Numbered from the stretch's first letter, positions 36,279-45,534 are shown. The stretch: DNA of 64,000 nt from Flavobacterium muglaense (GCF_014305155.1 NZ_JACRUK010000005.1:82896-146895); one strand, 5' to 3'. Notes: generated from the letters alone by a model not told the origin. Program-made: numbers and translations.

Positions 36279-36629
36279 TTATTTAGACTCTTCTTCTAGT
36301 GCTTCCCAGAACTCGTAAGCTCTACGCAAGTGAGGAACCACAATAGTTCCACCTACTAGTGTAGCGATTCCCATGGCTTCCATCATTTCTTCCTTGGTAA
36401 CTCCTTCTTTGTGGCTAGTTTCAAGATGGTATTTCACACAGTCATCACAACGCAATACGGCAGATGCAACTAATCCTAGTAACTCTTTAGTTTTTACATC
36501 AAGAGCTCCTGCAGCATAAGCATTGGTGTCTAAGTTAAAAATACGCTTAACAATTTTGTTGTTGTCAGCTAGTAGTTTTTCGTTCATTCTTGAACGGTAT
36601 TCATTGAATTCTTCGATTATAGCAGCCAT
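36279..36629 (-). CDS. Carboxymuconolactone decarboxylase / AhpD-like protein
   Basis: A small (116-residue) all-helical protein with the AhpD-type redox motif RCDDCVKYHLETSHKEG near residue 65, where the CxxC pair and the following His define the active site. Members act as alkylhydroperoxidase-type reductases; the substrate here is unknown. The gene abuts tatC (stop at 36630), so it belongs to the kdsD-tatC operon. No signal peptide, so it is cytoplasmic. Confidence 0.85.
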   Translation of the reverse strand: MAAIIEEFNEYRSRMNEKLLADNNKIVKRIFNLDTNAYAAGALDVKTKELLGLVASAVLRCDDCVKYHLETSHKEGVTKEEMMEAMGIATLVGGTIVVPHLRRAYEFWEALEEESK

Positions 36630-37436
36630 TTATTCTTTTTCTTTTTTATGTACAAATACGGATATCCAAATACTTGCTTCATAGATTAATAACATTGGTA
36701 TAGCAACAATAGTTTGACTTACCACATCGGGCGGTGTAACAATAGCCGCGATAATAAGTACAAGTACAATTGCATATTTTCGGTATGTTCTTAAAAAATT
36801 TGGGGATACTAGCCCTAGTTTAGTTAAGAAATAGATAATTATAGGTAATTCGAAAAACAATCCGCTGGCAAGAACAGATGTTTTAACCATTCCAATATAG
36901 GAGTCTAATGTAAATTGATTTTTTACCATATCACTCACTGTAAAGGTGGCAACAAAGTTGACCGACATGGGGATAACAACAAAGTAACCAAACAGCACCC
37001 CTAGAAAGAATAGTAAGGAGGAGAAAAAGATAAAAACTTTAGCATTTTTCTTTTCGTTAGTATAAAGTGCTGGGCTGATAAATTTCCAAACTTCCCATAG
37101 TATAAAAGGAAAGGCAAGGATAAAACCGGCCAGTATACAAATCCATATAAAGACATTTACTTGTCCTTCCATTTCTGTGTTTTGAATGATAAAAGGCATC
37201 TCAGTAATGCAAATATTATCAGCAAAACCTAATGAATGTGATAATTCACAAAAAAAGGTATAGGTGAAAAAAGTGGGTCTTGTAGGACCAAAGATGATCG
37301 TGTCAAATAAGTAATCACTAATGAAGTAAGTGAAAAATGCCATTACAATTATTGCAATGGTACTGCGAACAAGTAACCATCTTAAATCCTCAAGATGATC
37401 TAAAAACGACATTTCGTTTTGGTTTTTCTTTGCCAT
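36630..37436 (-). CDS. tatC: Twin-arginine translocase subunit TatC
   Basis: The receptor subunit of the Tat pathway for folded proteins. The 268 residues contain the N-terminal NEMSFLDHLEDLRWLLVRS motif with the conserved Glu/Arg that bind twin-arginine signals, then six membrane helices with FILWEVWKFISPALY near residue 115 and a FFELPIIIYFLTKLGLV segment. Its start shares one base with the stop of kdsD. tatA/B are not in view. Confidence 0.93.
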   Translation of the reverse strand: MAKKNQNEMSFLDHLEDLRWLLVRSTIAIIVMAFFTYFISDYLFDTIIFGPTRPTFFTYTFFCELSHSLGFADNICITEMPFIIQNTEMEGQVNVFIWICILAGFILAFPFILWEVWKFISPALYTNEKKNAKVFIFFSSLLFFLGVLFGYFVVIPMSVNFVATFTVSDMVKNQFTLDSYIGMVKTSVLASGLFFELPIIIYFLTKLGLVSPNFLRTYRKYAIVLVLIIAAIVTPPDVVSQTIVAIPMLLIYEASIWISVFVHKKEKE

Positions 37437-38401
37437 TATAGTATTCCTTCTTTTAAAATGTCATGTAAATGTAGTACCCCTTTGTATGTGTCTCCGTCCA
37501 CAACCACTAATTGAGTGATTGAAAAACCTTCCAGGATATTAAAAGCATCAACAACCATATCGGTAGATTGAATAAGCTTTGGGTTTTTTGTCATAATATC
37601 TTTGGCTGTCAAATCAGCGAAGCTGTCTCTCTCGTTCAGCATTCTTCGAATGTCACCGTCTGTAATAATACCAATTACTTTGTTGTTTTCGACAACAGCT
37701 GTGACACCAAGTCGTTTTTCTGATATTTCAAAAATAACTTTTTTAATGGTAGCGTCTGGACTAACTGCTGGCTTTAAAGTATGCTCTAGCATATCTTGTA
37801 CTTTAAGTAGTAATTTTTTACCTAGAGCGCCACCTGGATGGTATTTAGCAAAATCTTCGGGTTTAAAATCACGCATTTCCATGAGACAGACAACTATAGC
37901 ATCGCCCATTACAAGTTGTGCGGTTGTACTGCTAGTAGGAGCGAGGTTTAAAGGACAGGCTTCTTGATCTACTGTGGTGTTAAGGACAAAATCAGCTCCT
38001 TTAGCAAGAAATGAACTGGTGTTTCCAGTGATGGCGATCAAAGTATTGCCAAAACGTTTCAATAAAGGAACAAGGACTTTTATTTCAGGACTGTTTCCGC
38101 TTTTGGAAATGCATATAATGATATCGTCATTTTGCATCATTCCTAAGTCACCATGAATGGCTTCGGCAGCGTGTAAAAACATTGAAGGTGTTCCAGTAGA
38201 GTTAAAAGAGGCAACCATTTTTTGAGCGATGATCGCGCTTTTTCCAATTCCAGTTACGATTAATCGACCCTTCGAATTGAAGATTGCTTGTATGGTATCT
38301 GCGAAATTATCATCTAAAAAATCAGTTAGTTTTGTAATCGCTTTACTTTCAGATAGTATTGTTTTTTTGGCGGTAGCCAATATTTTTTCTTTAGATATCA
38401 A
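37436..38401 (-). CDS. kdsD: D-arabinose 5-phosphate isomerase (KdsD/KpsF family)
   Basis: Interconverts ribulose 5-phosphate and arabinose 5-phosphate, the first step to Kdo for lipopolysaccharide. It has a SIS sugar-isomerase domain (VTGIGKSAIIAQKMVASF, ICISKSGNSPEIKVL) and two C-terminal CBS domains (VIGIITDGDIRRML, TQLVVVDGDTYKGVL). The frame is open to 38488, but that adds 29 residues without homology. A TTG at 38401 begins MISKEKILATAKKTI, matching the normal family start and giving 321 residues. It heads an operon with tatC and the AhpD-like gene. Confidence 0.88.
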   Translation of the reverse strand: MISKEKILATAKKTILSESKAITKLTDFLDDNFADTIQAIFNSKGRLIVTGIGKSAIIAQKMVASFNSTGTPSMFLHAAEAIHGDLGMMQNDDIIICISKSGNSPEIKVLVPLLKRFGNTLIAITGNTSSFLAKGADFVLNTTVDQEACPLNLAPTSSTTAQLVMGDAIVVCLMEMRDFKPEDFAKYHPGGALGKKLLLKVQDMLEHTLKPAVSPDATIKKVIFEISEKRLGVTAVVENNKVIGIITDGDIRRMLNERDSFADLTAKDIMTKNPKLIQSTDMVVDAFNILEGFSITQLVVVDGDTYKGVLHLHDILKEGIL

Positions 38402-38468
38402 AACAGAATGTTTAAAATTTGTGAATGTAAAAGAATTTAGTATCTTTATGTGATGCAAATTTATACAA

Positions 38469-38498
38469 AATACCACATAATACCACATAATACCATAT
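38469..38498 (+). repeat. Three 10-bp tandem repeats in the recQ leader
   Basis: AATACCACAT occurs twice in a row, followed by the variant AATACCATAT, just 8 bases before the recQ ATG at 38507. A near-consensus -7 box TATCTTTA lies upstream, around 38441-38448, so the repeats are in the 5' untranslated leader. Copy-number slippage could alter the leader length. Confidence 0.8.
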
Positions 38499-38506
38499 AA
38501 TAAAGA

Positions 38507-40702
38507 ATGAATTCAAACGAAATTGATATCCATAAAGAATTAAAGAAATATTTTGGCTTTAGCCAATTTAAGGGACTGCAGGAACAAGTGATAAAAAGTT
38601 TGCTTACAAAGCAAAATACATTTGTTATTATGCCTACAGGTGGTGGTAAGTCACTTTGTTATCAGTTGCCCGCTTTAACACAAGAAGGAACAGCAATTGT
38701 TGTTTCGCCTCTTATTGCTTTAATGAAAAACCAAGTTGACGCCATTAGAAGTTTATCTTCAGAAAATGGTATTGCTCATGTTTTGAACTCCTCACTTACT
38801 AAAACTGAGATTGCTCAAGTTAAAAAAGATATCGCATCTGGCTTAACTAAGTTGTTGTATGTGGCACCAGAATCCCTAACCAAAGAAGAAAATGTAAATT
38901 TCCTTAAAAGTGTTACCGTTTCATTTGTGGCTATTGACGAGGCGCATTGTATCTCAGAATGGGGGCATGACTTTAGACCAGAATATCGAAATCTTAAAAA
39001 TATTATCAAACAGTTAGGTGATATTCCTGTTATAGGACTAACTGCTACTGCTACTCCAAAAGTGCAAGAAGATATTCTTAAAAACTTGGATATGTGTGAT
39101 GCTAAGACTTTTAAAGCATCATTTAATAGGCCTAATTTGTATTATGAAGTCCGGACGAAGACCAAGAACATCGAGTCGGATATCATTCGATTTATAAAAC
39201 AACACAAAGGAAAATCAGGTATTATTTATTGCTTGAGCCGTAAAAAAGTAGAGGCTATTGCCGAAGTTTTACAAGTCAACGGAATTAGCGCGGTGCCTTA
39301 CCACGCAGGGTTGGATGCGAAAACTCGTGCCAAACATCAAGATATGTTCCTGATGGAAGATGTTGATGTTGTAGTGGCAACAATTGCTTTCGGAATGGGA
39401 ATTGATAAGCCAGATGTGCGTTTTGTAATTCACCACGATATTCCTAAATCTTTGGAAAGTTATTACCAAGAAACCGGTCGCGCAGGTCGTGATGGGGGGG
39501 AAGGGCATTGCCTTGCATACTATTCTTATAAGGATGTTGAGAAGTTAGAAAAATTCATGTCAGGGAAACCTGTTGCCGAACAAGAAATAGGTTTCGCTTT
39601 ACTACAAGAAGTGGTGGCCTACGCCGAAACTTCAATGTCTAGAAGGAAATTTTTACTGCATTACTTCGGAGAAGAATTTAGTAGTGAAACAGGTGAAGGT
39701 GCGGATATGGATGACAACGTTCGCAGCCCAAAAACAAAGGTTGAAGGCCAAGATCAAGTAGTGAAATTACTTGAAATCGTTAGAGATACTAAGCATTTAT
39801 ATAAATCCAAAGAAATTGTTTTTACCTTAATAGGTAGGGTAAATGCAGTTATTAAAGCACATCGTACAGATGTTCAAGCTTTTTTTGGTTCCGGAATTGC
39901 CTTCGATGAAAAATATTGGATGGCATTATTGCGACAAGTGCTTGTCTCGGGTTATCTGGCCAAAGATATTGAGACGTATGGTATCGTTAAAATCACCCAA
40001 AAAGGACTGGATTTTATACAAAAACCAAGTTCGTTTCTCATGTCTGAGGATCATGAATACAATGAGTCGTCAGATGAAGCAATTGTTACCGCATCCAAAA
40101 CTACTGCCGCAATTGACGAAGTTTTGATGGGGATGCTAAAAGATTTAAGAAAAAAAGTAGCCAAGAAAATTGGTGTCCCTCCTTTTGTGGTTTTTCAGGA
40201 TCCTTCGCTAGAAGATATGGCCTTAAAATATCCTATTTCGCTAAATGAATTGATCAATATTCATGGAGTAGGTGAAGGAAAAGCAAAAAAATATGGATCT
40301 GATTTTGTCGAATTAATTAATCGTTATGTGATTGATAACGAAATTATGAGACCTGATGATTTTGTTGTAAAATCGACAGGAACAAATTCAGCAAACAAAT
40401 TATACATCATTCAAAATATAGATCGAAAGTTATCTCTTGATGATATCGCTAAAGCAAAAGGTTTAACGATGGATTTGTTGATTAAAGAGATGGAACAAAT
40501 TGTGTACTCAGGAACAAAATTAAATATTAAATACTGGGTAGACGATATGCTTGATGAAGACCAACAAGAAGAAATTTATGATTACTTCATGGAGTCTGAA
40601 TCGGATAAGATAGAAGGTGCTTTAAAGGAATTTGAAGGCGACTATGATATTGATGAATTGCGCTTAATGCGAATAAAGTTTATTAGCGAAGTAGCTAATT
40701 AG
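38507..40702 (+). CDS. recQ: ATP-dependent DNA helicase RecQ
   Basis: A 3'-5' DNA helicase for recombination and repair. The 731 residues show Walker A VIMPTGGGKSLCYQLPAL near residue 42, the DEAH box AIDEAHCISEWGHDFRPEY near 144, motif III GLTATATPKV, and the helicase-C motif YYQETGRAGRDG near 322. An RQC-type winged helix and an HRDC domain (PPFVVFQDPSLEDMALKYP, near 565) follow, and then a C-terminal extension of about 120 residues. It is divergent from kdsD and ends before a strong terminator. Confidence 0.95.
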   Translation: MNSNEIDIHKELKKYFGFSQFKGLQEQVIKSLLTKQNTFVIMPTGGGKSLCYQLPALTQEGTAIVVSPLIALMKNQVDAIRSLSSENGIAHVLNSSLTKTEIAQVKKDIASGLTKLLYVAPESLTKEENVNFLKSVTVSFVAIDEAHCISEWGHDFRPEYRNLKNIIKQLGDIPVIGLTATATPKVQEDILKNLDMCDAKTFKASFNRPNLYYEVRTKTKNIESDIIRFIKQHKGKSGIIYCLSRKKVEAIAEVLQVNGISAVPYHAGLDAKTRAKHQDMFLMEDVDVVVATIAFGMGIDKPDVRFVIHHDIPKSLESYYQETGRAGRDGGEGHCLAYYSYKDVEKLEKFMSGKPVAEQEIGFALLQEVVAYAETSMSRRKFLLHYFGEEFSSETGEGADMDDNVRSPKTKVEGQDQVVKLLEIVRDTKHLYKSKEIVFTLIGRVNAVIKAHRTDVQAFFGSGIAFDEKYWMALLRQVLVSGYLAKDIETYGIVKITQKGLDFIQKPSSFLMSEDHEYNESSDEAIVTASKTTAAIDEVLMGMLKDLRKKVAKKIGVPPFVVFQDPSLEDMALKYPISLNELINIHGVGEGKAKKYGSDFVELINRYVIDNEIMRPDDFVVKSTGTNSANKLYIIQNIDRKLSLDDIAKAKGLTMDLLIKEMEQIVYSGTKLNIKYWVDDMLDEDQQEEIYDYFMESESDKIEGALKEFEGDYDIDELRLMRIKFISEVAN

Positions 40703-40723
40703 TATTGAAAGTTTAAAAAATAG

Positions 40724-40769
40724 AAGGTCTTAGAGTTAGCGTTTTAACTGTAAGACCTTTTTTATTTTT
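40724..40769. terminator. Intrinsic terminator after recQ
   Basis: AAGGTCTTA and TAAGACCTT pair as outer arms, with AGTTA and TAACT pairing inside after one G-G mismatch. The hairpin is followed by TTTTTTATTTTT. It serves recQ and ends at the stop codon of the convergent 80-residue gene. Confidence 0.88.
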
Positions 40770-41010
40770 AGATTTCCTCATAAATCTCAGCTCTGTGGGG
40801 CTTCAAAGCATCTCGTACTTGTTTCATATGTTCATCTGTTACCACCATAAATGCGATGGCATGAAGTTCTGATCGTATTTCAAACCCTGTGATATTCAAA
40901 GGTAATTTTTCGATTGCTATATATTCTTTTAGATGAATTTCATGGTGCTCGGCTGTTTTTGCTCCAGCTGGCCCACGAAAATCCCAAATCATTTTTATTT
41001 TTCTAGACAT
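40768..41010 (-). CDS. Conserved hypothetical protein (80 residues)
   Basis: I do not recognise a named domain. The protein starts MSRKIKMIWDFRGPAGAKTA and has a predicted alpha/beta composition with several His residues (HHEIHLKEYI, AIAFMV, PHRAEIYEEI). No signal peptide or membrane segment. The codon use looks like its neighbours and the conserved-looking WDFRGP start supports a real gene. It converges with recQ and diverges from the FAD oxidoreductase. Confidence 0.65.
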   Translation of the reverse strand: MSRKIKMIWDFRGPAGAKTAEHHEIHLKEYIAIEKLPLNITGFEIRSELHAIAFMVVTDEHMKQVRDALKPHRAEIYEEI

Positions 41011-41122
41011 TTTTTATAGGTTTCAAAGATTCTGATTTGCAAAGTTACGGGTCTAAGTGGGATAACCAACCTATTTTAAAAATGGAATCTGTTTTCTATA
41101 ACCAGAATTCAACACAAAATAC

Positions 41123-41130
41123 TACTTTTG
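41123..41130 (+). promoter_or_regulatory. Candidate promoter, -7 box TACTTTTG
   Basis: TACTTTTG matches TAnnTTTG exactly and lies 62 bases before the ATG of the FAD oxidoreductase at 41193, within the divergent gap. No clear -33 element was found. Confidence 0.5.
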
Positions 41131-41192
41131 CCGTAGATTATTTTGCCTGCTTATCATGTGAAATATTCTTATAATCGAATAATACAAAAAAA

Positions 41193-42770
41193 ATGCCTCA
41201 AGAACTTCTTTTACAAGTCACTCCAGAAATTGCTGCCGATCAAGCGCAACTCAAAAACCATGTAGCAAAATTAATAAAATTGGCTGCCAATGAAATACAG
41301 CAACTTGTGATTTTAAAACGTTCGATTGATGCACGTCAAAAAACGATAAAGTTAAACTTAAAAGTAGCTATTTACCTTAAAGGAGAGGTTTTTAAGGAGC
41401 TTAAACTAGAGCTTCCTGATTACCCAAATGTAGCTACTGCACAAGAGGTTATTGTAGTAGGTGCTGGTCCTGCGGGACTTTTTGCAGCTTTGCAATTGAT
41501 AGAATTAGGCTTGAAGCCAATAGTACTGGAGCGAGGTAAAGATGTTCGTGGTCGTCGTCGTGATTTAAAAGCAATTAATGTCGATCATATTGTGAATGAA
41601 GATTCTAATTACTGTTTTGGAGAAGGTGGTGCAGGAACCTATTCAGATGGGAAATTATATACCCGTTCTAAAAAACGTGGGGATGTTACCCGAATATTAG
41701 AATTATTAGTGGCTTATGGAGCAACTCCAGATATTTTAGTGGAGGCACATCCGCACATAGGAACCAATAAATTGCCTCAGATTATTCAAGACATTCGAGA
41801 GAAAATTATAGCATGTGGTGGTCAGGTTTTATTCGAAACTCGAGTGACTGATATTCTTTTGAAAAACAATGAAGTAGAAGGTGTTGTGACTCAAAAAGGC
41901 GACACTATTTTGGCAAATAAACTGATTCTAGCTACAGGACATTCGGCTCGTGATATTTTTGAATTATTAGATCGTAAAAAAATATTGATAGAAGCAAAGC
42001 CTTTTGCCTTGGGCGTAAGAGCAGAGCATCCTCAGTCATTAATTGATAGCATACAATACAGTTGCGATTATCGTGGCGCGCTACTGCCGCCAGCTCCTTA
42101 TAGTATTGTGAAGCAAGTAGGAGGTCGTGGTATGTACTCTTTTTGTATGTGCCCCGGTGGTGTGATTGCGCCTTGTGCTACAAGCCCAGGTGAAGTCGTG
42201 ACAAATGGATGGTCTCCGTCAAAAAGAGATCAAGCCACTGCAAATTCAGGGATTGTTATCGAATTGAAGTTGGAGGATTTTAAGCCTTTTGCTAAGTTTG
42301 GAGCACTTGCCGGAATGGAATTTCAAAAAAGTATTGAACAAAAAGCGTGGCATCTAGCAGGGGAAAGTCAAAAAGTTCCGGCACAACGCATGATTGATTT
42401 TACCAAAAATATTGTGTCATCTGAAATTCCAAAAACATCTTATGTTCCGGGAACAACTTCGGTTGAAATGGGCCAAGTTTTTCCTGGTTTTTTGACTCAA
42501 ATATTGCGCGAAGGTTTTACTGAGTTTGGTAAATCGATGCGTGGTTATTTAACAAATGAAGCCATTTTACATGCGCCAGAATCAAGAACGTCATCACCGG
42601 TTAGAATTCCAAGAGATCCAATTACTTATGAGCATCTTCAAATTAAAGGATTGTATCCTTGTGGAGAAGGAGCTGGATACGCTGGCGGAATCATATCAGC
42701 AGCGATTGACGGGGAAAAATGTGCTTTGATGATTGGCGAAAGCCTGCATAAAAAAACCTCGAATCAGTAA
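41193..42770 (+). CDS. FAD-dependent oxidoreductase (COG2509-like)
   Basis: A 525-residue flavoprotein of the uncharacterised FAD-dependent dehydrogenase group. An N-terminal ferredoxin-like domain of about 80 residues precedes the dinucleotide-binding motif VIVVGAGPAGLFAALQ near residue 87. GEGGAGTYSDGKLYTRS follows near 147, SPVRIPRDP near 470, and YPCGEGAGYAGGIISAAIDG near 490, the closing FAD contact. The substrate is unknown. The stop codon lies inside the stem of the terminator used by the convergent M20 gene. Confidence 0.85.
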   Translation: MPQELLLQVTPEIAADQAQLKNHVAKLIKLAANEIQQLVILKRSIDARQKTIKLNLKVAIYLKGEVFKELKLELPDYPNVATAQEVIVVGAGPAGLFAALQLIELGLKPIVLERGKDVRGRRRDLKAINVDHIVNEDSNYCFGEGGAGTYSDGKLYTRSKKRGDVTRILELLVAYGATPDILVEAHPHIGTNKLPQIIQDIREKIIACGGQVLFETRVTDILLKNNEVEGVVTQKGDTILANKLILATGHSARDIFELLDRKKILIEAKPFALGVRAEHPQSLIDSIQYSCDYRGALLPPAPYSIVKQVGGRGMYSFCMCPGGVIAPCATSPGEVVTNGWSPSKRDQATANSGIVIELKLEDFKPFAKFGALAGMEFQKSIEQKAWHLAGESQKVPAQRMIDFTKNIVSSEIPKTSYVPGTTSVEMGQVFPGFLTQILREGFTEFGKSMRGYLTNEAILHAPESRTSSPVRIPRDPITYEHLQIKGLYPCGEGAGYAGGIISAAIDGEKCALMIGESLHKKTSNQ

Positions 42771-42782
42771 TGAATCGAGGTT
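42751..42782 (-). terminator. Intrinsic terminator for the M20 amidohydrolase gene
   Basis: Read on the minus strand, AACCTCGA and TCGAGGTT form the stem and a run of seven T follows directly. On the plus strand the hairpin has no adjacent T-run. The stop codon of the convergent FAD oxidoreductase lies within the loop. Confidence 0.8.
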
Positions 42783-42803
42783 GGGAATAAAGAATAATAT
42801 TTT

Positions 42804-44111
42804 TTATTTTGTAGGTTTTAATTCCATATAATCTAAGGTTAGATTCGTCAATGCTTTTACGCCTAATACAAATCCGCTTTCATCGATATAGAAGTCCGGT
42901 GTGTGATGAGAGGCAGTTTCGGATACTGCTTTTCCTTTAGGCATCCCACCTAAGAAGATGAAAAGTCCAGGAACTTTGTCTTGGTAAAAGGAAAAATCTT
43001 CGGCTCCAGTCATTGCTGGGGCTAATACTACATTGTTTTTTCCAGCTGTGGTTTCTAGTGAAGGCACCATGGCAGCAGTTAAAATAGGATCGTTGTAAGT
43101 AATTAGTGTTTGCTTAGTAATGTTTACCTCTGCGGTAGCTCCTGCACTTTCGGCTATATTTGTTACTATTTTCTTGATGCGCTCGTGAATCATTTCTTGT
43201 ACTTTACTGTCTAATGTTCGAATAGTTCCGTCCATTTCCAGTTCTTCTGGTATGATATTGCTTCGTACACCTGAGGTAATTTTTCCCACGCTCACCACAG
43301 CTGCCGATTCTGTAAGGTTTACATTTCTACTTACAATAGTTTGCAATCCTAGTACTATTTGCGAAGCGGTAACAATTGGGTCAACTCCTTGCCAAGGACT
43401 TGCGCCATGGGCTTGTTTTCCTTTTATTTTTATCTTGAACCAGTCTGAGGAAGCCATATATCCTTTTGGGCGATAATTTATTTTCCCTACTTCGGTTTGA
43501 GCACTTATATGCAAACCAAAAATCACATCTACTTTAGGGTTTTGCAATACGCCTTCTTTTACCATTAAGGCTGCTCCACCTTCTTCTCCGTCTGGTGCGC
43601 CTTCTTCGGCAGGTTGAAAGATGAATTTTACTGTTCCTTTGATGTCGTTTTTAACCGATGCTAGAACCTCGGCTGTGCCTAGTAGGATCGCCATGTGCGA
43701 GTCGTGTCCGCAGGCATGCATTACACCTACAGCTTGTCCGTTGTATTCTCCAGTTGCTTTTGATGCAAATGGTAGGTCAACGCGTTCAACTACCGGCAAT
43801 GCATCCATATCAGCTCGTAAAGCAACTACTGGTCCAGGTTTCCCTCCTTTTAAAATACCTACTACGCCTGTTTTTCCTATTCCTGTTTGTACTTCAATTC
43901 CTAAAGCACGAAGCTGATTTGCTATTTTTTCGGCAGTTTTGAATTCTCTGTTGCTTAGTTCAGGGTTTTGATGAAAGTCACGTCTGAAGGCAATTACTTT
44001 GGCTTCTAATGTTTCGGCTTTTTGATTGGTTTTAGCCTTCAAAGCAGTGTTTTGTGCCGAAACTGCCATAGAGAAGGATAGGAAGGCAAGGTAAATAATA
44101 GGTTTTTTCAT
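42804..44111 (-). CDS. M20 family amidohydrolase (exported)
   Basis: A 435-residue metallo-amidohydrolase of the hippurate/N-acyl-amino-acid type. A signal peptide (KPIIYLAFLSFSMAVSAQN) implies periplasmic location. MHACGHDSHMAILLG near residue 131 supplies metal-binding His and Asp. FQPAEEGAPDGEEGGAALM near 170 carries the general base Glu, and TGAEDFSFYQDKVPG near 368 provides the C-terminal His/Glu-side contacts. The dimerisation (lid) domain lies between about 215 and 330. The natural substrate is unknown. Confidence 0.88.
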   Translation of the reverse strand: MKKPIIYLAFLSFSMAVSAQNTALKAKTNQKAETLEAKVIAFRRDFHQNPELSNREFKTAEKIANQLRALGIEVQTGIGKTGVVGILKGGKPGPVVALRADMDALPVVERVDLPFASKATGEYNGQAVGVMHACGHDSHMAILLGTAEVLASVKNDIKGTVKFIFQPAEEGAPDGEEGGAALMVKEGVLQNPKVDVIFGLHISAQTEVGKINYRPKGYMASSDWFKIKIKGKQAHGASPWQGVDPIVTASQIVLGLQTIVSRNVNLTESAAVVSVGKITSGVRSNIIPEELEMDGTIRTLDSKVQEMIHERIKKIVTNIAESAGATAEVNITKQTLITYNDPILTAAMVPSLETTAGKNNVVLAPAMTGAEDFSFYQDKVPGLFIFLGGMPKGKAVSETASHHTPDFYIDESGFVLGVKALTNLTLDYMELKPTK

Positions 44112-44268
44112 GAAATAGATTTTTATTAGTGCTAATAGGTAATAATGAATCCAAAAGCGATGTTCTGCTGCTTTTAGTGAATAAAATTCATTTTGTTGTA
44201 AACAAATATAAGCAAAAACGATCTTTGTAGGTGCGTGTTGTTCCTTTTAATTCCAAATTAGTAGGCAT

Positions 44269-44295
44269 AAAAAAACCGAAAATTACTTTTCGGTT
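44269..44295 (-). terminator. Intrinsic terminator after msrA
   Basis: AACCGAAAA and TTTTCGGTT form a 9-bp stem with a 4-base loop. On the minus strand it is followed by a run of seven T. It begins 8 bases past the msrA stop codon and so ends the msrB-msrA unit. Confidence 0.88.
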
Positions 44296-44302
44296 TCGAT
44301 TT

Positions 44303-44947
44303 TTAATGTTGTTTGTTTTTGAGTTTGTCTTTGAATATTTTTTCAAATTTTTCGACCTTCGGCTGAATTACCATTTGGCAGTACGGTTGGTTTTTATTAT
44401 TCGAATAATAATCTTGATGTGAGTCTTTGGCTTTATAGAAAGAAGTGAATTTTTCTACTGCGGTTACAATTGGGTTAGCATAGATTTGAGCTTTTTTTAA
44501 TTCACTGATGATGTTTTGAGCAGCTTCACGTTGCTGTTCGTTTCTATAGAAAACAACAGATCGGTATTGTGTTCCTACATCTGCGCCTTGTCTATTCAAT
44601 GTGGTTGGATCGTGTACGGTAAAAAACACTTGAAAAATTTCGTCAAGGCTGGTGATGGTTTTATCGAATGTGACTTCTACCACTTCTACGTAACCTGTTG
44701 CTCCAGAAGAGACCTCCTCGTAGCTTGGGTTTTTTGTTGTTCCACCTGAAAATCCGGATGTTACTGCCGTGACTCCGTTCAGGTTTTCGTAAACCGCTTC
44801 TACGCACCAGTAGCAACCGCCTCCCAGTGTGATGGTTTCAAGGTTGTTTTTGTCGGTTTTTGCAGCTACTGCGCTGGTGTTGCTTTCTTTTTTTTGTCCG
44901 CAAGCTGTAAGGGCGGTCAAAATGCAAATTAAAAATGTTTTTTTCAT
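44303..44947 (-). CDS. msrA: Peptide-methionine (S)-S-oxide reductase, lipoprotein form
   Basis: Repairs the S-epimer of methionine sulfoxide in proteins. GGGCYWCVEAVYENLNGV near residue 43 contains the catalytic Cys of the GCFWC motif; GTQYRSVVFY and KAKDSHQDYYSNN are further landmarks. The ATG at 44947 gives MKKTFLICILTALTACGQ, a lipoprotein signal with lipobox LTAC. A longer frame to 44974 only adds residues before this signal. It therefore acts on envelope proteins. The start lies 1 base after the stop of msrB, whose lipobox LTACGQ is identical. Confidence 0.93.
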   Translation of the reverse strand: MKKTFLICILTALTACGQKKESNTSAVAAKTDKNNLETITLGGGCYWCVEAVYENLNGVTAVTSGFSGGTTKNPSYEEVSSGATGYVEVVEVTFDKTITSLDEIFQVFFTVHDPTTLNRQGADVGTQYRSVVFYRNEQQREAAQNIISELKKAQIYANPIVTAVEKFTSFYKAKDSHQDYYSNNKNQPYCQMVIQPKVEKFEKIFKDKLKNKQH

Positions 44948-44948
44948 G

Positions 44949-45506
44949 TTATTTGGTATCAGGTATAAAATCAAGTGCGATCGAGTTCATGCAATATCTC
45001 TTTCCGGTTGGGGCTGGGCCATCATCAAAAAGATGTCCTAGGTGTCCGTCGCATCTGCCGCATAGTGCTTCGATGCGCTCCATGCCTAGTGAATTGTCTT
45101 TTTTGTAAACGACACTTTTTTTGTTCTCTTGTTCAAAAAAGCTGGGCCATCCGCAATTACTGGCAAATTTTGCGCTAGAGCGAAATAAGGTATTGCCACA
45201 GGCGGCACAGTAATAGGTTCCTTTTTCTTCGGTATTCCAGTATTTTCCGGTAAAAGCTCTTTCGGTATCTGCATTACGAGCCACGGCATATACATCATCC
45301 GATAGTACTTTTTTCCATTCGGCATCCGTTACATTCAATTTTGTGGTATCGGTATTGGAATAGTAAGGGTTCTCCGGTTTGCTGATTTGGTTTTCTATAC
45401 GTGCTGTTTTTTTCTCTTTAGACTGTTTTTTAACGGTCTGACCGCAAGCAGTAAGAATAAATAGGGGGAGAAAGAATAAAAGACTTAGAAGTGATTTCGT
45501 TTTCAT
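44949..45506 (-). CDS. msrB: Peptide-methionine (R)-S-oxide reductase, lipoprotein form
   Basis: Repairs the R-epimer of methionine sulfoxide. The signal peptide ends in LTACGQ, so it is a lipoprotein like its neighbour MsrA. The SelR domain carries two zinc-binding pairs, YYCAACGNTLF and EALCGRCDGHLGHLF, the NCGWPSFFE motif, and the catalytic Cys in KRYCMNSIALDF. At 185 residues it is typical. With msrA it forms a two-gene operon that covers both epimers in the envelope. A promoter box lies 29 bases upstream. Confidence 0.93.
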   Translation of the reverse strand: MKTKSLLSLLFFLPLFILTACGQTVKKQSKEKKTARIENQISKPENPYYSNTDTTKLNVTDAEWKKVLSDDVYAVARNADTERAFTGKYWNTEEKGTYYCAACGNTLFRSSAKFASNCGWPSFFEQENKKSVVYKKDNSLGMERIEALCGRCDGHLGHLFDDGPAPTGKRYCMNSIALDFIPDTK

Positions 45507-45534
45507 AGGTAAATAGTTTTCATTATTTATAATA

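Noticed and set aside
38402..38488. Longer KdsD start at 38488
   Set aside because: The extra 29 residues are hydrophobic and unlike the family; a TTG at 38401 gives the usual N-terminus and length.
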